Shown piece after piece: positions 18,584 through 29,641 of a DNA stretch of 64,000 bases. Position numbers and translations under genes: made by a program. The stretch comes from Acidimicrobiales bacterium. Its GTDB lineage: Bacteria > Actinomycetota > Acidimicrobiia > Acidimicrobiales > UBA8592. Numbering within the stretch: position 1 is the stretch's first letter; each line of letters opens with the position of its first letter. Where the stretch lies: assembly GCA_030740795.1 (NCBI GenBank), contig JASLWO010000068.1, forward strand, positions 1-64,000. Reading direction: 5' to 3'. Below the pieces are notes generated by a model. The model saw nothing but the letters and a program-made list of their open reading frames with translations. It made no database searches and had not been told where the DNA came from.

Positions 18584-20098
18584 TTACTCAGTGATGAATT
18601 TCTGAGAAACTCTGTTCTCATCAAGTTGAGCGTCATCTGTCCATCTATTTGTGAATTCCCCAGCCCATGCATCATCACACGCATATGTCCCTGGCTCCGG
18701 TGGAAATATTCTTTCATAAGTATCTCCTACTAGCTCAAGGACGATTCCGCATGGTGGTGGTTCGTTCACGCCAGGATTACTAGCGACATGAAGTCCGCCA
18801 CCACTCCATTCCTCTATTTTCTCTGCTTCTGAGAGAACACATTCCCTCGTGAGTTCAGATCCACAGGCTTTCGCTGCCGTAGCCCACAACATAAATGCCG
18901 AAGCTGCCTGCATGCCCAGCAAAGCAATTTCACCACCGGCAACTTCCATAATGTCTAAATAGTCAGAAACTGCTTTCGAGTATTCACGTTCTTCAAAGGG
19001 CACAAATGCCATCCGCACATAGGTCCGATCCATGACGCCATCGCTATTAGCTTCCCGGCAGCTATTTTCGTAGAAATTAGCGTCTGTCGTGTAAATAGCC
19101 TCAAATCCATTAACAGACGCAGTAGCACGAAAGGCTTGATAGTTGGGCAAACACGCACCAGTAAAATAAACGTGTTCCACGCCGGCATTTTTTAAGTCAA
19201 GGACAAATGGTGTCCAATCATCTTCGCCGACAATGTTGTATTCAAGATTAATAACAAATTCGAATCCCAGTGGTGGGTAAGAAGAAAGCGTTTTATCTTT
19301 AGTTTCTATCGTTGCCCCAAAGTTTCCATACATTGTCCCCGATTTCCCTATGGAATCTGGATAAGTGTCTGCGATGTAAGCGGCCATTGACAACGGGTTC
19401 CGATCCGATGGATTTGGAACAGGCTGTATCATCCATGGACCATGGGCTGCAGCGGCGCTAACCGTGTAGGTCGGAATATGAGCGAGTTCACATTGAACCC
19501 GAGATTCTTCGCCGATTCCATCAACTGCGAATCCTTCAGCAACCATCATAAACATGCGTGGGCATGCGTCTAGCCATACATTATTGACCTCGAAGATCTT
19601 TGCGTCATACAGTTCTACTTCTATCTGACGCCCGTTGATGCCACCAAGTGAGTTGCATTTGTCAACGAAAGCTTGCAACGTATCTGTCTGTGTGATGTTT
19701 AAACCAAGTGCTGCAGCGTAACCTCGGTCGTCACCACCTCCAATAAGAATAGACTCATCGGTAACTCCTTGTTCAGTATTTCCAGAAGCATCTCCGGGGT
19801 TGCATGGCCATGTTAGATCTCCGAAGGTTTCATATTCCGGTTCAGGTTCAGGCTGAGGCTCAGGCTCAGAAGCGGGCTCTGGTGTATCAGTAGTTCCATC
19901 TTCTTGTGTCTCTACTTTTTCCGCAACTGGTTCATCACTTTCTTCAGTTGCGGCATTGTCAGTGCCTGACTGACTTTCTGTTGGGGCGGTTGTCTCATTC
20001 GAGTTTGTGGAAGTCGCTCTATCGCCTCCCCCACCGCAAGATGTAGTTATAAGCAATAAGGTCGAAATAATTGACAGTACTTTTAGTCTGGTCCGCAT
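18584..20098 (-). CDS. ABC transporter substrate-binding lipoprotein (LivK/Peripla_BP_6-like)
   Basis: Lipobox LLLITTSCGGGG, Pro/Glu-rich linker PEPASEPEPQPEPEPEYE, then type I periplasmic-binding fold; adjacent to liv genes. Start probably MRTRLKV. Confidence 0.8.
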   Translation of the reverse strand: MRTRLKVLSIISTLLLITTSCGGGGDRATSTNSNETTAPTESQSGTDNAATEESDEPVAEKVETQEDGTTDTPEPASEPEPQPEPEPEYETFGDLTWPCNPGDASGNTEQGVTDESILIGGGDDRGYAAALGLNITQTDTLQAFVDKCNSLGGINGRQIEVELYDAKIFEVNNVWLDACPRMFMMVAEGFAVDGIGEESRVQCELAHIPTYTVSAAAAHGPWMIQPVPNPSDRNPLSMAAYIADTYPDSIGKSGTMYGNFGATIETKDKTLSSYPPLGFEFVINLEYNIVGEDDWTPFVLDLKNAGVEHVYFTGACLPNYQAFRATASVNGFEAIYTTDANFYENSCREANSDGVMDRTYVRMAFVPFEEREYSKAVSDYLDIMEVAGGEIALLGMQAASAFMLWATAAKACGSELTRECVLSEAEKIEEWSGGGLHVASNPGVNEPPPCGIVLELVGDTYERIFPPEPGTYACDDAWAGEFTNRWTDDAQLDENRVSQKFITE

Positions 20099-20185
20099 AA
20101 TCCCCCAATTCAAACGCTGTGATGAAAGAGTACACGGATTTTGAGTTTGGGTCAGATCCAGATGATTTGTTAAGAAAAAATTACG

Positions 20186-20932
20186 TTAGCGCTGTCCGTC
20201 AAGGAACGCTTGTCGAGCTTTTTCTCCTTCTCCAACTAAATTCAGTTCGAACGTGTATCCCTGCTCGTACCGGTAACTGTTGCGTATATCAATAATTTCT
20301 ATCCCATTTGCGGATCTTTTAGCAGCTCGTATCGTTCGAGCTTGTTTCTTTGCAATTCGCTTAGCTAAATTACGGGCGGTTTCCATGAGTTCCGTTTTTG
20401 GGACGACGTCATAGATGGTTCCGTAACTTGCTAGTTCTTCGGCTGGTGCTGTTTCACATGTATAGAGCATTTGACGGGCGCGTTGCTGAGGGACAAGTCT
20501 TTGCAGATGGGTCAAAGCTCCTAGAGCGCCGTTATCGACTTCAGGTAGCCCAAATTGTGCTTGATCTGCAGCTACAACAATATCGGCGGAGCCAGCCAAG
20601 CCGATTCCAGAACCTAAGCAAAAGTCATTGACTGCTGCAATTACCGGAACGGCACATTCGTAGACCGCAGCAAACGCGTCATAACATGCCTGATTGACGT
20701 TGAGAATACCTTCATTTCCAGAAAGAGCTTGGATTTCTTTTATATCAACTCCGGCACAGAAGCCTTTACCCGAAGCAGTAAGAATCGCTACTTTGATTTC
20801 CTGGTTTTTCGCAACATTATTGAAAATAGCCGCGATTTCGAAGGTGTCGTCAATATTGAGTGCGTTTACGGGCGGGTTATCCATAGTGATTTCTAGGATT
20901 CCGTCTTCGTTCATATTTTGTAGTATTGCCAT
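20186..20932 (-). CDS. Enoyl-CoA hydratase/isomerase family protein
   Basis: ILTASGKGFCAGVDIKEI, NDFCLGSGIGLAGSADIVVAA crotonase motifs. Confidence 0.9.
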   Translation of the reverse strand: MAILQNMNEDGILEITMDNPPVNALNIDDTFEIAAIFNNVAKNQEIKVAILTASGKGFCAGVDIKEIQALSGNEGILNVNQACYDAFAAVYECAVPVIAAVNDFCLGSGIGLAGSADIVVAADQAQFGLPEVDNGALGALTHLQRLVPQQRARQMLYTCETAPAEELASYGTIYDVVPKTELMETARNLAKRIAKKQARTIRAAKRSANGIEIIDIRNSYRYEQGYTFELNLVGEGEKARQAFLDGQR

Positions 20933-22129
20933 TTATCTCCTCGCTATCACTGAACTGCCATGTCCAAACATTCCGTAGTTAATGGACATGCCTATTTTTG
21001 CGTTTTCTACTTGTCGCCCATCAGCGTCTCCGCGAAGCTGCCAGGTGAGCTCACATACCTGCGCTATTGCTTGAGCTGGTATTGCTTCACCGAACGCTCC
21101 TAATCCACCTGACGGGTTAACGGGGATTCGTCCGCCTAGGCTTGTATCACCGTTATGGAGCATGTTTCTTGCCTCTCCTGTCTCACATAACCCAATGTGC
21201 TCGTACCAGTCGAGTTCGTAGGCGGAGCTTAAGTCATAGACTTCAGCAAAGTCAAGGTCGTTTGGTGTTATGCCAGCTTCTTTGTAGGCATGTTGTGCTA
21301 TTTGGTTTTTGAAAGTGTGACTTGAATCTCCTGCCGCCACCCACGAATCAGAGGCGAAGTATGGCATATCTATTATCGCGTTTGGATACACAGGGCTCAC
21401 AGTAGAAATTCCTGATATTTTTACTGGGTCTTGTACGCCTTTTTTCTTAGCGTAGTCAAGGCTTGAAACGACTAAGGCAGCTGCTCCATCGCTTGTCGAG
21501 CAGATTTCCAGTAGTCGAAGGGGATCTGCGACGACGGGTGATGCGTTAACGTCATCGATAGTAAAAGATTTGGCGTATCTGGCATTAGGGTTTTGTGCAC
21601 CGTGGTTTGAATTTTTGACTTTAACTGCAGCAAAATCGTCTTGGGTATCTCCATAGAGTGCCATTCTTCGTCTAGCAAACATTCCAAAGTAAGCGGGGTT
21701 TGATAATCCCATGAGGCGAAAACGTAGCCAATCAACGTCATTTGGACGGTCTCCAGGTACTGGAGCAAACATGCCTTTCGCTACTTGGTCAGCGCCTACA
21801 ACGAGGGCGACGTCACAAATGCCAGAGAGAATTTGGGCCCGTGCTATGGATAAAGCGGTAACTCCAGAGGCGCAAGCGGCATAACTCGAAGCTAGTTGGC
21901 AACCTTGGAAACCAAGCGCGTTCGCGAATGTAGAGGCAGATACCCAGCCCGGGTAACCGTTTCTTACCGTATTCGCTCCCGAAATAAATTCAATTTCTTC
22001 CCAATCAACACCGCTGTCACCCAATGCTTCTTTAGCGGCATGCACACCGAGGTCAACGAATGATTTACCTGGAAATTTTCCCCATTGGTGCATCCCGACT
22101 CCCAGTACTGCTATTTCATCTACCGCCAT
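20933..22129 (-). CDS. Thiolase-family lipid-transfer protein
   Basis: YAACASGVTAL (nucleophile Cys region), NPSGGLGAFGEAIPAQAIAQVCELTWQLRG typical of actinobacterial lipid-transfer thiolases, GHGSSVI C-terminus. Confidence 0.9.
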   Translation of the reverse strand: MAVDEIAVLGVGMHQWGKFPGKSFVDLGVHAAKEALGDSGVDWEEIEFISGANTVRNGYPGWVSASTFANALGFQGCQLASSYAACASGVTALSIARAQILSGICDVALVVGADQVAKGMFAPVPGDRPNDVDWLRFRLMGLSNPAYFGMFARRRMALYGDTQDDFAAVKVKNSNHGAQNPNARYAKSFTIDDVNASPVVADPLRLLEICSTSDGAAALVVSSLDYAKKKGVQDPVKISGISTVSPVYPNAIIDMPYFASDSWVAAGDSSHTFKNQIAQHAYKEAGITPNDLDFAEVYDLSSAYELDWYEHIGLCETGEARNMLHNGDTSLGGRIPVNPSGGLGAFGEAIPAQAIAQVCELTWQLRGDADGRQVENAKIGMSINYGMFGHGSSVIARR

Positions 22130-22142
22130 ATTCGGTCACCCA

Positions 22143-22571
22143 TCACGCTAGGTCCCATTTCCAAACGATGTAGTCATGATCATCGTCTGAGTAGAGCACG
22201 TCTAAAGCAAGTTTGACGTCTAGTCCCACTTCTAAATCGTTGATATCTATTCCTGACATCATTTGCCCACATATAACCATGTTTTCTTCCTCTAATTGCG
22301 CAGCACAGATAAGAAAAGGTTCAAAAGGTTCGGTGATCTGGTATGGAAGTGCTGGAGGGTATCCAGCGGACGTGTAACTCCATATTTTGGCGTGCGACGA
22401 TAAATATACTTCTACTCGTTCATCATCATTGACACATCTGGGGTCTCCGCCACTGAGATCTTTGGGGAAGTAGTAACTTTGGCTAGTTACACCTCGACCG
22501 CCGATTAAACGTGGATTATCAAAATCCATAGTAAACATGCCATCTACGGCTGGTACACGTATCTTTGCCAT
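22143..22571 (-). CDS. DUF35/OB-fold partner protein of thiolase
   Basis: Size, position adjacent to lipid-transfer thiolase and OB-fold-like pattern PFLICAAQLEEENMVICGQMMSGIDINDLEVGLDVKL. Confidence 0.65.
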   Translation of the reverse strand: MAKIRVPAVDGMFTMDFDNPRLIGGRGVTSQSYYFPKDLSGGDPRCVNDDERVEVYLSSHAKIWSYTSAGYPPALPYQITEPFEPFLICAAQLEEENMVICGQMMSGIDINDLEVGLDVKLALDVLYSDDDHDYIVWKWDLA

Positions 22572-22634
22572 AGGTGTAGTCTAGGGGATCTATTCTATGC
22601 TTTGCCTAAACGACGACAAGGAGAGGGTTGAATT

Positions 22635-23441
22635 TTGGATAATAAAACTTTACTTGTTACCGACCTGGATGGAACTTTATGGTTCGACGGAGAGACATGC
22701 CACCCGAAATCGTTGGAAGCTTTCCGCACCATTCAAGATCGTAATATCCCTATCCTCGTTGCTACTGGGCGAAGATTACGCATTGTGGCTGATTCCTTTA
22801 AGCAATTCGGATGGAGAGTCCCCTGCTTGCTTTTGAATGGTTCTTTGTGTTATGACTTCAACAGAAACTACAATCTTTTCTCGGTTCCGTTTTCACAGGA
22901 AGCGAGCACATCCATTTTGGAAATATTTGAATCACATGATTTGTCTCCAACTGTTTATGCAGATGATAGTTATGTGTACGCAAATGAGCCCACAACTAGT
23001 AGCGGTCATATTGAAGCAATCGGAACGGACTTAATCCAAACCCAAAACCTCAACGTCTACAAACAAGGACTAAATGCTCTCAATTTCTGTATTCTTGGCC
23101 TACAAAAAACCGAATTAAATAATGTCGTTAGTGAGTTACGTTCAACTGGCTTTGGGAACCCATCTTTTTACATTGATAGACTCTTTGGAGGATACTCACT
23201 TACCGTCCAACCACCCGAAGTTTCAAAGTGGTCTGGAATCATGCAATGGTGTACCACAGTGGGATTCAAACCTTCACGGATTGTGACTATAGGCGACGCA
23301 GGCAATGACCTTGAAATGCTCTCGAATGCTGACACAGCAATCGTCGTGAAAGGCGCTGAGCAACGACTTCTGGATCTCTCTGACCACACTATTGATATTC
23401 CCGAGGTAGGTGGCTGGGCGCAGATACCAGAATTGCTTTAG
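22635..23441 (+). CDS. HAD hydrolase, Cof-type
   Basis: LLVTDLDGTLW, VATGRRLR, TIGDAGNDLEMLSNADTAIVVKGA. TTG start with RBS aaggag. Confidence 0.88.
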   Translation: MDNKTLLVTDLDGTLWFDGETCHPKSLEAFRTIQDRNIPILVATGRRLRIVADSFKQFGWRVPCLLLNGSLCYDFNRNYNLFSVPFSQEASTSILEIFESHDLSPTVYADDSYVYANEPTTSSGHIEAIGTDLIQTQNLNVYKQGLNALNFCILGLQKTELNNVVSELRSTGFGNPSFYIDRLFGGYSLTVQPPEVSKWSGIMQWCTTVGFKPSRIVTIGDAGNDLEMLSNADTAIVVKGAEQRLLDLSDHTIDIPEVGGWAQIPELL

Positions 23442-23513
23442 GTTTAACATACGATTTCTGAAAAATGTGCGAAGCGAATATGCTCTAGTCATAATCTTTA
23501 GTTAAGGAGTCAC

Positions 23514-24614
23514 ATGTCTATTTCTTCTTGGGATGACTATCCGGTCCATCAAGCACCTGAATATATTCGCCATCCAGCTACTAGTGACAGGAATTTCTAT
23601 GACCGGTATTATTTCAATCTTCATGCTTCCTCAGATGAAGTTATGACAATTTTTGGCTTAGGTCAGTATCCGAACCTAGGCGTTACTGATGCTTTCATTG
23701 TTGTTGGGACGAAAGAGAAACACAGAGTCGTTAGGGCTTCAATGCCTTTAGAAGATAGATCCATTCTTCAAGTGGGTCCTATATCCGTTGAAATACTAGA
23801 TCCTTTAAAATCTCTTCGTGTTCAATGTGAGCCAAATGAATGGGGAATAGAAATGGATGTCACGTGGACTGCGAGCCATTACCCGCTTGAAGAACCGCGC
23901 CAATATTTACGTAGGGAAGGCAAAGTCGTTTTTGACACGATGCGCTTCGCTCAGTTAGGACGGTGGGAGGGAACCCTGCGCACTCCGGACCATTCATGGA
24001 CCGTAACGCCTGATTTGTGGGGTGGGAGCCGAGACCGTTCCTGGGGTGTCCGTCCAGTCGGCGAGAAAGAATCTGATGGCATACGACAAGGCGTTTCTGT
24101 CATGGAGGGATTATGGAATTATTTTCCGATAGATTTTGAAGATCATTCAATCATTTACATGCTTCAAGAAACCAACGACGGTGTCCGCGAGTTAGAAGAA
24201 GCTATGCGCGTGTGGCATGCTCCTGGCAGATCGAATGAATGGCTCGGGACTCCAACTTATAAACACCACCTCGTGCCAGGTACTCGAATGCTTGAAGGGT
24301 CCACAATTCATTTCCCTGATGCGGGAATTGATATGCGGTGTACTCCCCTGTTGGCTAATTATGTCGCTATGGGTACTGGATATGGTATTGAAGATGATTG
24401 GCGTCATGGTATGTACCAAGGGCCAGAACTAGTAGTGCAAGGTTTAGAAAATAATGTCAGTGATATATCAGGAATAGGTCAATACGGCATCGTTGACCAT
24501 GTTGGGCGCTTTGAATACGATGGCAATGTTGGGTACGGCTTGTATGAACACGGTTTTTGGGGGCGTTTCGAAAAATACGGTCTACATGATCGAACTTCTA
24601 CTTTTCCAACATGA
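23514..24614 (+). CDS. Conserved hypothetical protein (AttH/CrtC-like, DUF7064/7065-type)
   Basis: Trp/Arg-rich beta protein: WTVTPDLWGGSRDRSWGVRPVG; RBS aaggag. Confidence 0.6.
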   Translation: MSISSWDDYPVHQAPEYIRHPATSDRNFYDRYYFNLHASSDEVMTIFGLGQYPNLGVTDAFIVVGTKEKHRVVRASMPLEDRSILQVGPISVEILDPLKSLRVQCEPNEWGIEMDVTWTASHYPLEEPRQYLRREGKVVFDTMRFAQLGRWEGTLRTPDHSWTVTPDLWGGSRDRSWGVRPVGEKESDGIRQGVSVMEGLWNYFPIDFEDHSIIYMLQETNDGVRELEEAMRVWHAPGRSNEWLGTPTYKHHLVPGTRMLEGSTIHFPDAGIDMRCTPLLANYVAMGTGYGIEDDWRHGMYQGPELVVQGLENNVSDISGIGQYGIVDHVGRFEYDGNVGYGLYEHGFWGRFEKYGLHDRTSTFPT

Positions 24615-24677
24615 AATCTGCTTCTAACAGCGAAGTAGTTCATGTTTAAGGTATTCTGTCTGTAGGTCATAAATTGA

Positions 24678-24842
24678 CTGCGGGAGAGTTCAACTATGTT
24701 GACGCCGAAGGAGCAAGGGTCCCTCCGAAACTCTCAGGCACAAGTACCGCAGAAAATAGGCCTATCTGGAAAGAACGTTGATTCGTTCACCGAAGGGGAA
24801 AGACTGAAAAGTCGAAGCTCTCAGGTACCGAGACAGAGGGGG
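24678..24842 (+). ncRNA. Tandem glycine riboswitch (two aptamers, ~24678-24752 and ~24761-24842)
   Basis: Aptamer 1: P1 CTGCGG/CCGCAG enclosing GGGAGAGTT...GCCGAAGGAGCAAG...AACTCTCAGGCA. Linker TCTGGAAAGAAC. Aptamer 2: CACCGAAGGGGAAA...GCTCTCAGGTA...GACAGAGGG. Directly upstream of gcvP. Confidence 0.93.
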
Positions 24843-24869
24843 ACGCTACGAAAAGTCTGAGGTACTGAT

Positions 24870-27701
24870 ATGTCAAACATTGAGCAATTCTCCGAACGCC
24901 ACATTGGTCCAACAAACAGTGAAGTTCAACATATGTTGACGCTACTGAATGTTTCAGATTTGAAAGAACTCGTTGATTCAACTGTTCCTCAAAGCATTCG
25001 TGACATGTCGGATGATTTGGTACTGCCTAAACCGTTAACGGAACAGGCAGTGTTAGCGAAACTCAAGGAAATCGCTGCAATGAATACTGTAAAGACGTCC
25101 ATGATAGGTCTTGGATATTACGATACGTACACTCCAGCAGTAGTTCAACGAAATATTCTTGAGAATCCTGCGTGGTATACGGCTTACACTCCATATCAGC
25201 CTGAAATCTCTCAAGGTCGTCTTGAAGCTCTTTTGAACTTTCAGACCCTAGTCAGTGATTTGACGGGTTGTGACATTGCGAATGCTTCTTTGTTGGATGA
25301 ACCAACAGCTGTCGCAGAGGCAATGACAATGCTGAAGCGAGTCTATAAAGGTGACGGAAATACGTTCCTTCTAGATAGTGAATGTTTTCCGCAAACAATT
25401 TCTGTAGTTCAGACTCGTGCCGAAGCTATGGGAATAAATGTCATTGTTGGAAATCCCGATAATCCTCCAGAAAACTGTTTCGCCGTTATGTATCAATCAC
25501 CTAGAACAAGCGGAGAAATACCTGATTTAACGACCGCTATCACCACTCATAAGGAAAATAATCTACTTGTAGGTGTAGCTGCTGACCTGTTATCTCTCTG
25601 CTTACTTACTCCCCCAGGGGAACTCGGAGCTGATGTAGTTGTCGGAAGCGCTCAACGTTTTGGTGTTCCTTTGGGTTTTGGCGGACCACATGCTGGTTAT
25701 ATAGCGACACGTCATGAATACCGGAGATCCTTACCTGGAAGAATTGTGGGAGTCTCTATTGATTCGCATGGCAATCGCGCACTCAGGCTTGCTCTACAAA
25801 CACGGGAACAACACATACGGAGAGAAAAAGCCACGAGCAATATCTGTACCTCTCAAGTGCTCCTCGCAATTATTGCTGGAGCCTACGGTGTTTACCATGG
25901 ACCGGAAGGTTTAAAGAATATCGCTGAAAGAACACATAATTTAATGACTCAATTTGCGACAAGTTTGAAGTCTTCTGGTTACAAAATCCTGACGAAGCAA
26001 TGGTTTGATACGGTCACAATCTCAACTCCAACTGAAGCAGAGTCACTCATTGCTAAAGCTAATGACATCGGCTACAACCTGCGATACGTAGACGCTGATC
26101 ATATAGCCATCGCTTTTGATGAAACAACTAAGATTTCTGACCTCAAATCACTTCTTCCTGTGTTTGGGGCCACCAATCTCCAAGAAAGAACTCCAAGTCC
26201 TATTTCAGCAGCGATGGTCCGCACATCTCCATTCTGTGAACATCCAGTGTTCCATTCGTATAGAAGCGAAACTGAAATGCTCAGGTACTTGAGGCGACTA
26301 TCAGATAAAGACCTCGCTTTGGATAGAACCATGATCCCTCTCGGATCATGCACAATGAAACTCAATGCGTCTACAGAGATGATGCCGATCACGTGGCCCG
26401 AGTTCGGGAGAATTCATCCATTCGTACCAAGTAATCAACGAAAAGGATACGCCCGTTTAATTTCGGAACTAGAAGATTGGCTTGTAGCCATAACGGGTTA
26501 TTCCGCTGTCAGTCTGCAACCGAACGCGGGTTCTCAAGGGGAACTCGCAGGTCTTTTGGCAATACGGGCGTATCACGAATCACGAAATGACCACCAACGA
26601 GATGTTTGCCTCATCCCCGCATCAGCGCATGGCACCAATGCAGCAAGTGCCACAATGGCGGGGATGAAAGTATTAGTTGTTGAATGTGATCCAAATGGAA
26701 ACGTTGATTTATCTGATCTAACCAAAAAATCAGAAGAAAACAGTGACACACTTAGTGCAATCATGATCACCTACCCATCAACACACGGTGTTTATGAGGA
26801 GTCAGTGATAGAAATATGTGACATAGTTCACCGCCATGGCGGGCAGGTCTACCTTGATGGTGCCAACCTCAACGCATTAGTTGGCGTGGCGCAACCAGGC
26901 AAATTTGGTGCTGATGTCTCTCATCTGAATCTCCATAAAACATTTTGTATCCCACACGGAGGTGGCGGTCCTGGGGTGGGACCCGTCGCTGTTGCGGAAC
27001 ACCTCGTTGAATACCTACCAAGTCACCCTCTCGTTAATGATTGCGGAACTGGAAGTGCTGTTGGTCCTATAAGTGGAGCTCCGTGGGGATCGGCGGGCAT
27101 ACTCCCCATATCGTGGTCATACATTGCCATGATGGGCTCAGAAGGACTAACACAAGCCACACACACGGCCATACTGTCTGCAAATTATGTCGCTAAGCGT
27201 CTTTCCGGTGATTACGAGATCCTCTTCACGGGTAACAATGGATTCGTCGCCCATGAATGCATCATCGATATCCGCCCGATCACGGCTAAAACAGGTATTT
27301 CCGCAGACGATATCGCCAAGCGGCTTATGGACTACGGCTTTCATGCGCCGACAATGTCATTTCCAGTCACAGGAACCTTAATGATCGAACCGACAGAATC
27401 CGAGTCGCTTTTGGAATTAGATAAATTCTGCGCAGCAATGATCACGATCAAAAGAGAGATTGATGAAGTCGAGAACGGTGTCGTAACTTATGAAGATTCA
27501 ATGCTTTATCATGCCCCGCATACTGCTATGCATGTAACTTCAAACGATTGGGCGCACCAGTACACGAGAGAGGAAGCAGCGTATCCTCTCCCAGAAGTGA
27601 AGTTGGATAAATATTGGCCACCAGTAGGACGAATCGATGGTGCCTTTGGTGATAAGAATCTTGTCTGTAGTTGTCCAAATATTGATGATTATCGAGACTG
27701 A
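24870..27701 (+). CDS. gcvP: Glycine dehydrogenase (decarboxylating), P protein, full-length
   Basis: 943 aa; RHIGP N-terminus, [13 protein letters not shown]-lysine region [17 protein letters not shown]. Confidence 0.98.
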   Translation: MSNIEQFSERHIGPTNSEVQHMLTLLNVSDLKELVDSTVPQSIRDMSDDLVLPKPLTEQAVLAKLKEIAAMNTVKTSMIGLGYYDTYTPAVVQRNILENPAWYTAYTPYQPEISQGRLEALLNFQTLVSDLTGCDIANASLLDEPTAVAEAMTMLKRVYKGDGNTFLLDSECFPQTISVVQTRAEAMGINVIVGNPDNPPENCFAVMYQSPRTSGEIPDLTTAITTHKENNLLVGVAADLLSLCLLTPPGELGADVVVGSAQRFGVPLGFGGPHAGYIATRHEYRRSLPGRIVGVSIDSHGNRALRLALQTREQHIRREKATSNICTSQVLLAIIAGAYGVYHGPEGLKNIAERTHNLMTQFATSLKSSGYKILTKQWFDTVTISTPTEAESLIAKANDIGYNLRYVDADHIAIAFDETTKISDLKSLLPVFGATNLQERTPSPISAAMVRTSPFCEHPVFHSYRSETEMLRYLRRLSDKDLALDRTMIPLGSCTMKLNASTEMMPITWPEFGRIHPFVPSNQRKGYARLISELEDWLVAITGYSAVSLQPNAGSQGELAGLLAIRAYHESRNDHQRDVCLIPASAHGTNAASATMAGMKVLVVECDPNGNVDLSDLTKKSEENSDTLSAIMITYPSTHGVYEESVIEICDIVHRHGGQVYLDGANLNALVGVAQPGKFGADVSHLNLHKTFCIPHGGGGPGVGPVAVAEHLVEYLPSHPLVNDCGTGSAVGPISGAPWGSAGILPISWSYIAMMGSEGLTQATHTAILSANYVAKRLSGDYEILFTGNNGFVAHECIIDIRPITAKTGISADDIAKRLMDYGFHAPTMSFPVTGTLMIEPTESESLLELDKFCAAMITIKREIDEVENGVVTYEDSMLYHAPHTAMHVTSNDWAHQYTREEAAYPLPEVKLDKYWPPVGRIDGAFGDKNLVCSCPNIDDYRD

Positions 27702-27738
27702 TTTATACTTATTGTCTCCGAGGAAAGAAGACTGAAAT

Positions 27739-28539
27739 ATGCCAGACGCAATTGTTGAAACAGACGGTAATTTAATGATCGTCACCATGAACCGCCCGAA
27801 GAGAATGAATGCCATTTCCGGACCGATGATTGTACGAATGTATGACGCTTTTGTTCAAGCGTCTGAAGACGATGACATCCGATGTATTATCGTGACCGGC
27901 GCTAACGGGAACTTTACTTCTGGTGCAGACCTGCGGGCAATGTCCGGCGACGGAGATGACACCGACACTGGAATAGATATGAAGGCTCGATCAAAAGAAG
28001 ATCCTGAAATTCATTGGAAAGGTTTATTACGTTCATATCGGCCTACCAAACCCATCATTGCCGCCATTGAGGGAGTCGCTATAGCTGGTGGAACAGAGAT
28101 CCTTCAAGCCATGGATATACGAGTCGCTGGTGAGAGCGCCAAATTCGGAATCTCCGAAGCCAAATGGAGCCTGTACCCAATGGGAGGATCAGCTGTGCGT
28201 CTCCGAAGACAAATCCCCTACACAGTTGCTGCTGAATTACTTCTAACCGGTAAGCATATAACCGCTCAGGAAGCGAAAGATATTGGTTTAATTGGTCAAG
28301 TTGTTCCAGATGGATCTGCCCTGGACAAAGCAAAAGAGATCGCAAGTCAAATTTGCAAGAATGGCCCACTCGCTATTGAGGCTATTCTAAAAACCCTTCA
28401 TGAAACTGATGGCATGACAGAACAGGAAGCACTTGACCATGAATACTCATATGGATGGTCTGTGTTTTCCAGTGAAGATGCAAAGGAAGGTCCAAAAGCC
28501 TTTTCAGAAAAGCGCACTCCACAGTTTAAAAAGCGATAA
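27739..28539 (+). CDS. Crotonase/enoyl-CoA hydratase family protein
   Basis: [36 protein letters not shown]. Confidence 0.9.
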   Translation: MPDAIVETDGNLMIVTMNRPKRMNAISGPMIVRMYDAFVQASEDDDIRCIIVTGANGNFTSGADLRAMSGDGDDTDTGIDMKARSKEDPEIHWKGLLRSYRPTKPIIAAIEGVAIAGGTEILQAMDIRVAGESAKFGISEAKWSLYPMGGSAVRLRRQIPYTVAAELLLTGKHITAQEAKDIGLIGQVVPDGSALDKAKEIASQICKNGPLAIEAILKTLHETDGMTEQEALDHEYSYGWSVFSSEDAKEGPKAFSEKRTPQFKKR

Positions 28540-28542
28540 CCC

Positions 28543-29574
28543 TCAGACAAGGTTGATTAGGTTTTCCCCGCTCAGTAAGCGCAGAGCATTGTCTGAAATC
28601 AAGCGAATCGCATTTGCTTCGTAAGTATCAAATGAAACTGAACAGTGCGGTGACAAGTATAAGTTAGGAGCGTTCCAAAGCGGATCTTCTTTTGTTAGGG
28701 GTTCATTGCGTACTACATCAAGGATCGCAGCTCGTAAATGACCTGTACGTAGATAGGCGATGAGATTTTCTTCTACCACGTGTGTGCCGCGAGCAATATT
28801 TATAAAAATAGAGCCCTCTTTCATTAACGAAAATAATTCTTGATCAAACATATTTTCTGTTTCTCTGGTTGCAGGTGCTGCCATCACCACTACATCACAC
28901 AAAGGAAGCATTGTCGTAACGTCTTGACTAGGGAATAAGTGATCAACCAGAGATACGGCTGATGCGTCTTCTACATTTCGTTTGCACGCTAGAACGTTCA
29001 TGCCAAAAACTTTTGCCTTCTTTGCAATTTCAGTTCCTATTGAACCCAGTCCAACAATTCCAATGGTTCTTCCTTCAGCTTGATTCCCAAATTGCACTTC
29101 CCACTCCTTGCGTTCCTGCTGGTCATCAAGTTTTCGTAAATGTTTGAGTTCCTGGAGCAATCGAGCGAAAACAAATTCTGAAATAGCTGAGGAGGCGATA
29201 CCGCGTGAACTTGTTTGTTGCACACCCATCTCTGCCAAGGCATCGGCATCTATATGGTCGTATCCGGCCGAAACTCCTTGAAACCATTGAGCTTCAGGAA
29301 AAAGATTTTTCGGATTCGATGGCAAGTCCATGGATACAATCGCGTTACATCCCTGCCACTGTTCAAGATATTCGGAAGGAATCTCTGGTTCTTCCAGATT
29401 CTCTACGTTAAGACCCCGATTATGCCCTCGTGAGGAGCGCAATTCCGAACTTTCCAAATATGGGGTCCAACAAAAATCAATCGGTCTATCTTCGCTCAAA
29501 GCCATTAATGCTTCCTTATGCGAGCGTAAGGGGAAAAGGACAGCCACTTTTAGTTGATTTATTTCCATGTTCAA
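28543..29574 (-). CDS. D-2-hydroxyacid dehydrogenase family protein
   Basis: GRTIGIVGLGSIGTEIAKKAKVFGMNV Rossmann motif, NIARGTHVVEENLIAYL, LSPHCS. Confidence 0.9.
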   Translation of the reverse strand: MNMEINQLKVAVLFPLRSHKEALMALSEDRPIDFCWTPYLESSELRSSRGHNRGLNVENLEEPEIPSEYLEQWQGCNAIVSMDLPSNPKNLFPEAQWFQGVSAGYDHIDADALAEMGVQQTSSRGIASSAISEFVFARLLQELKHLRKLDDQQERKEWEVQFGNQAEGRTIGIVGLGSIGTEIAKKAKVFGMNVLACKRNVEDASAVSLVDHLFPSQDVTTMLPLCDVVVMAAPATRETENMFDQELFSLMKEGSIFINIARGTHVVEENLIAYLRTGHLRAAILDVVRNEPLTKEDPLWNAPNLYLSPHCSVSFDTYEANAIRLISDNALRLLSGENLINLV

Positions 29575-29641
29575 GCCTTAAATTACATTTTCACTTTCCT
29601 TCAGGGTAGTCTCCTTTCACTACATCTGGTAGAAAGTCACT

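Noticed and set aside
19840-19880. Short repeat (ggttcaggttcaggctgaggctcaggctcaga)
   Set aside because: Encodes the PEPEPQPEPEPE linker of a substrate-binding lipoprotein; ordinary low-complexity coding linker.
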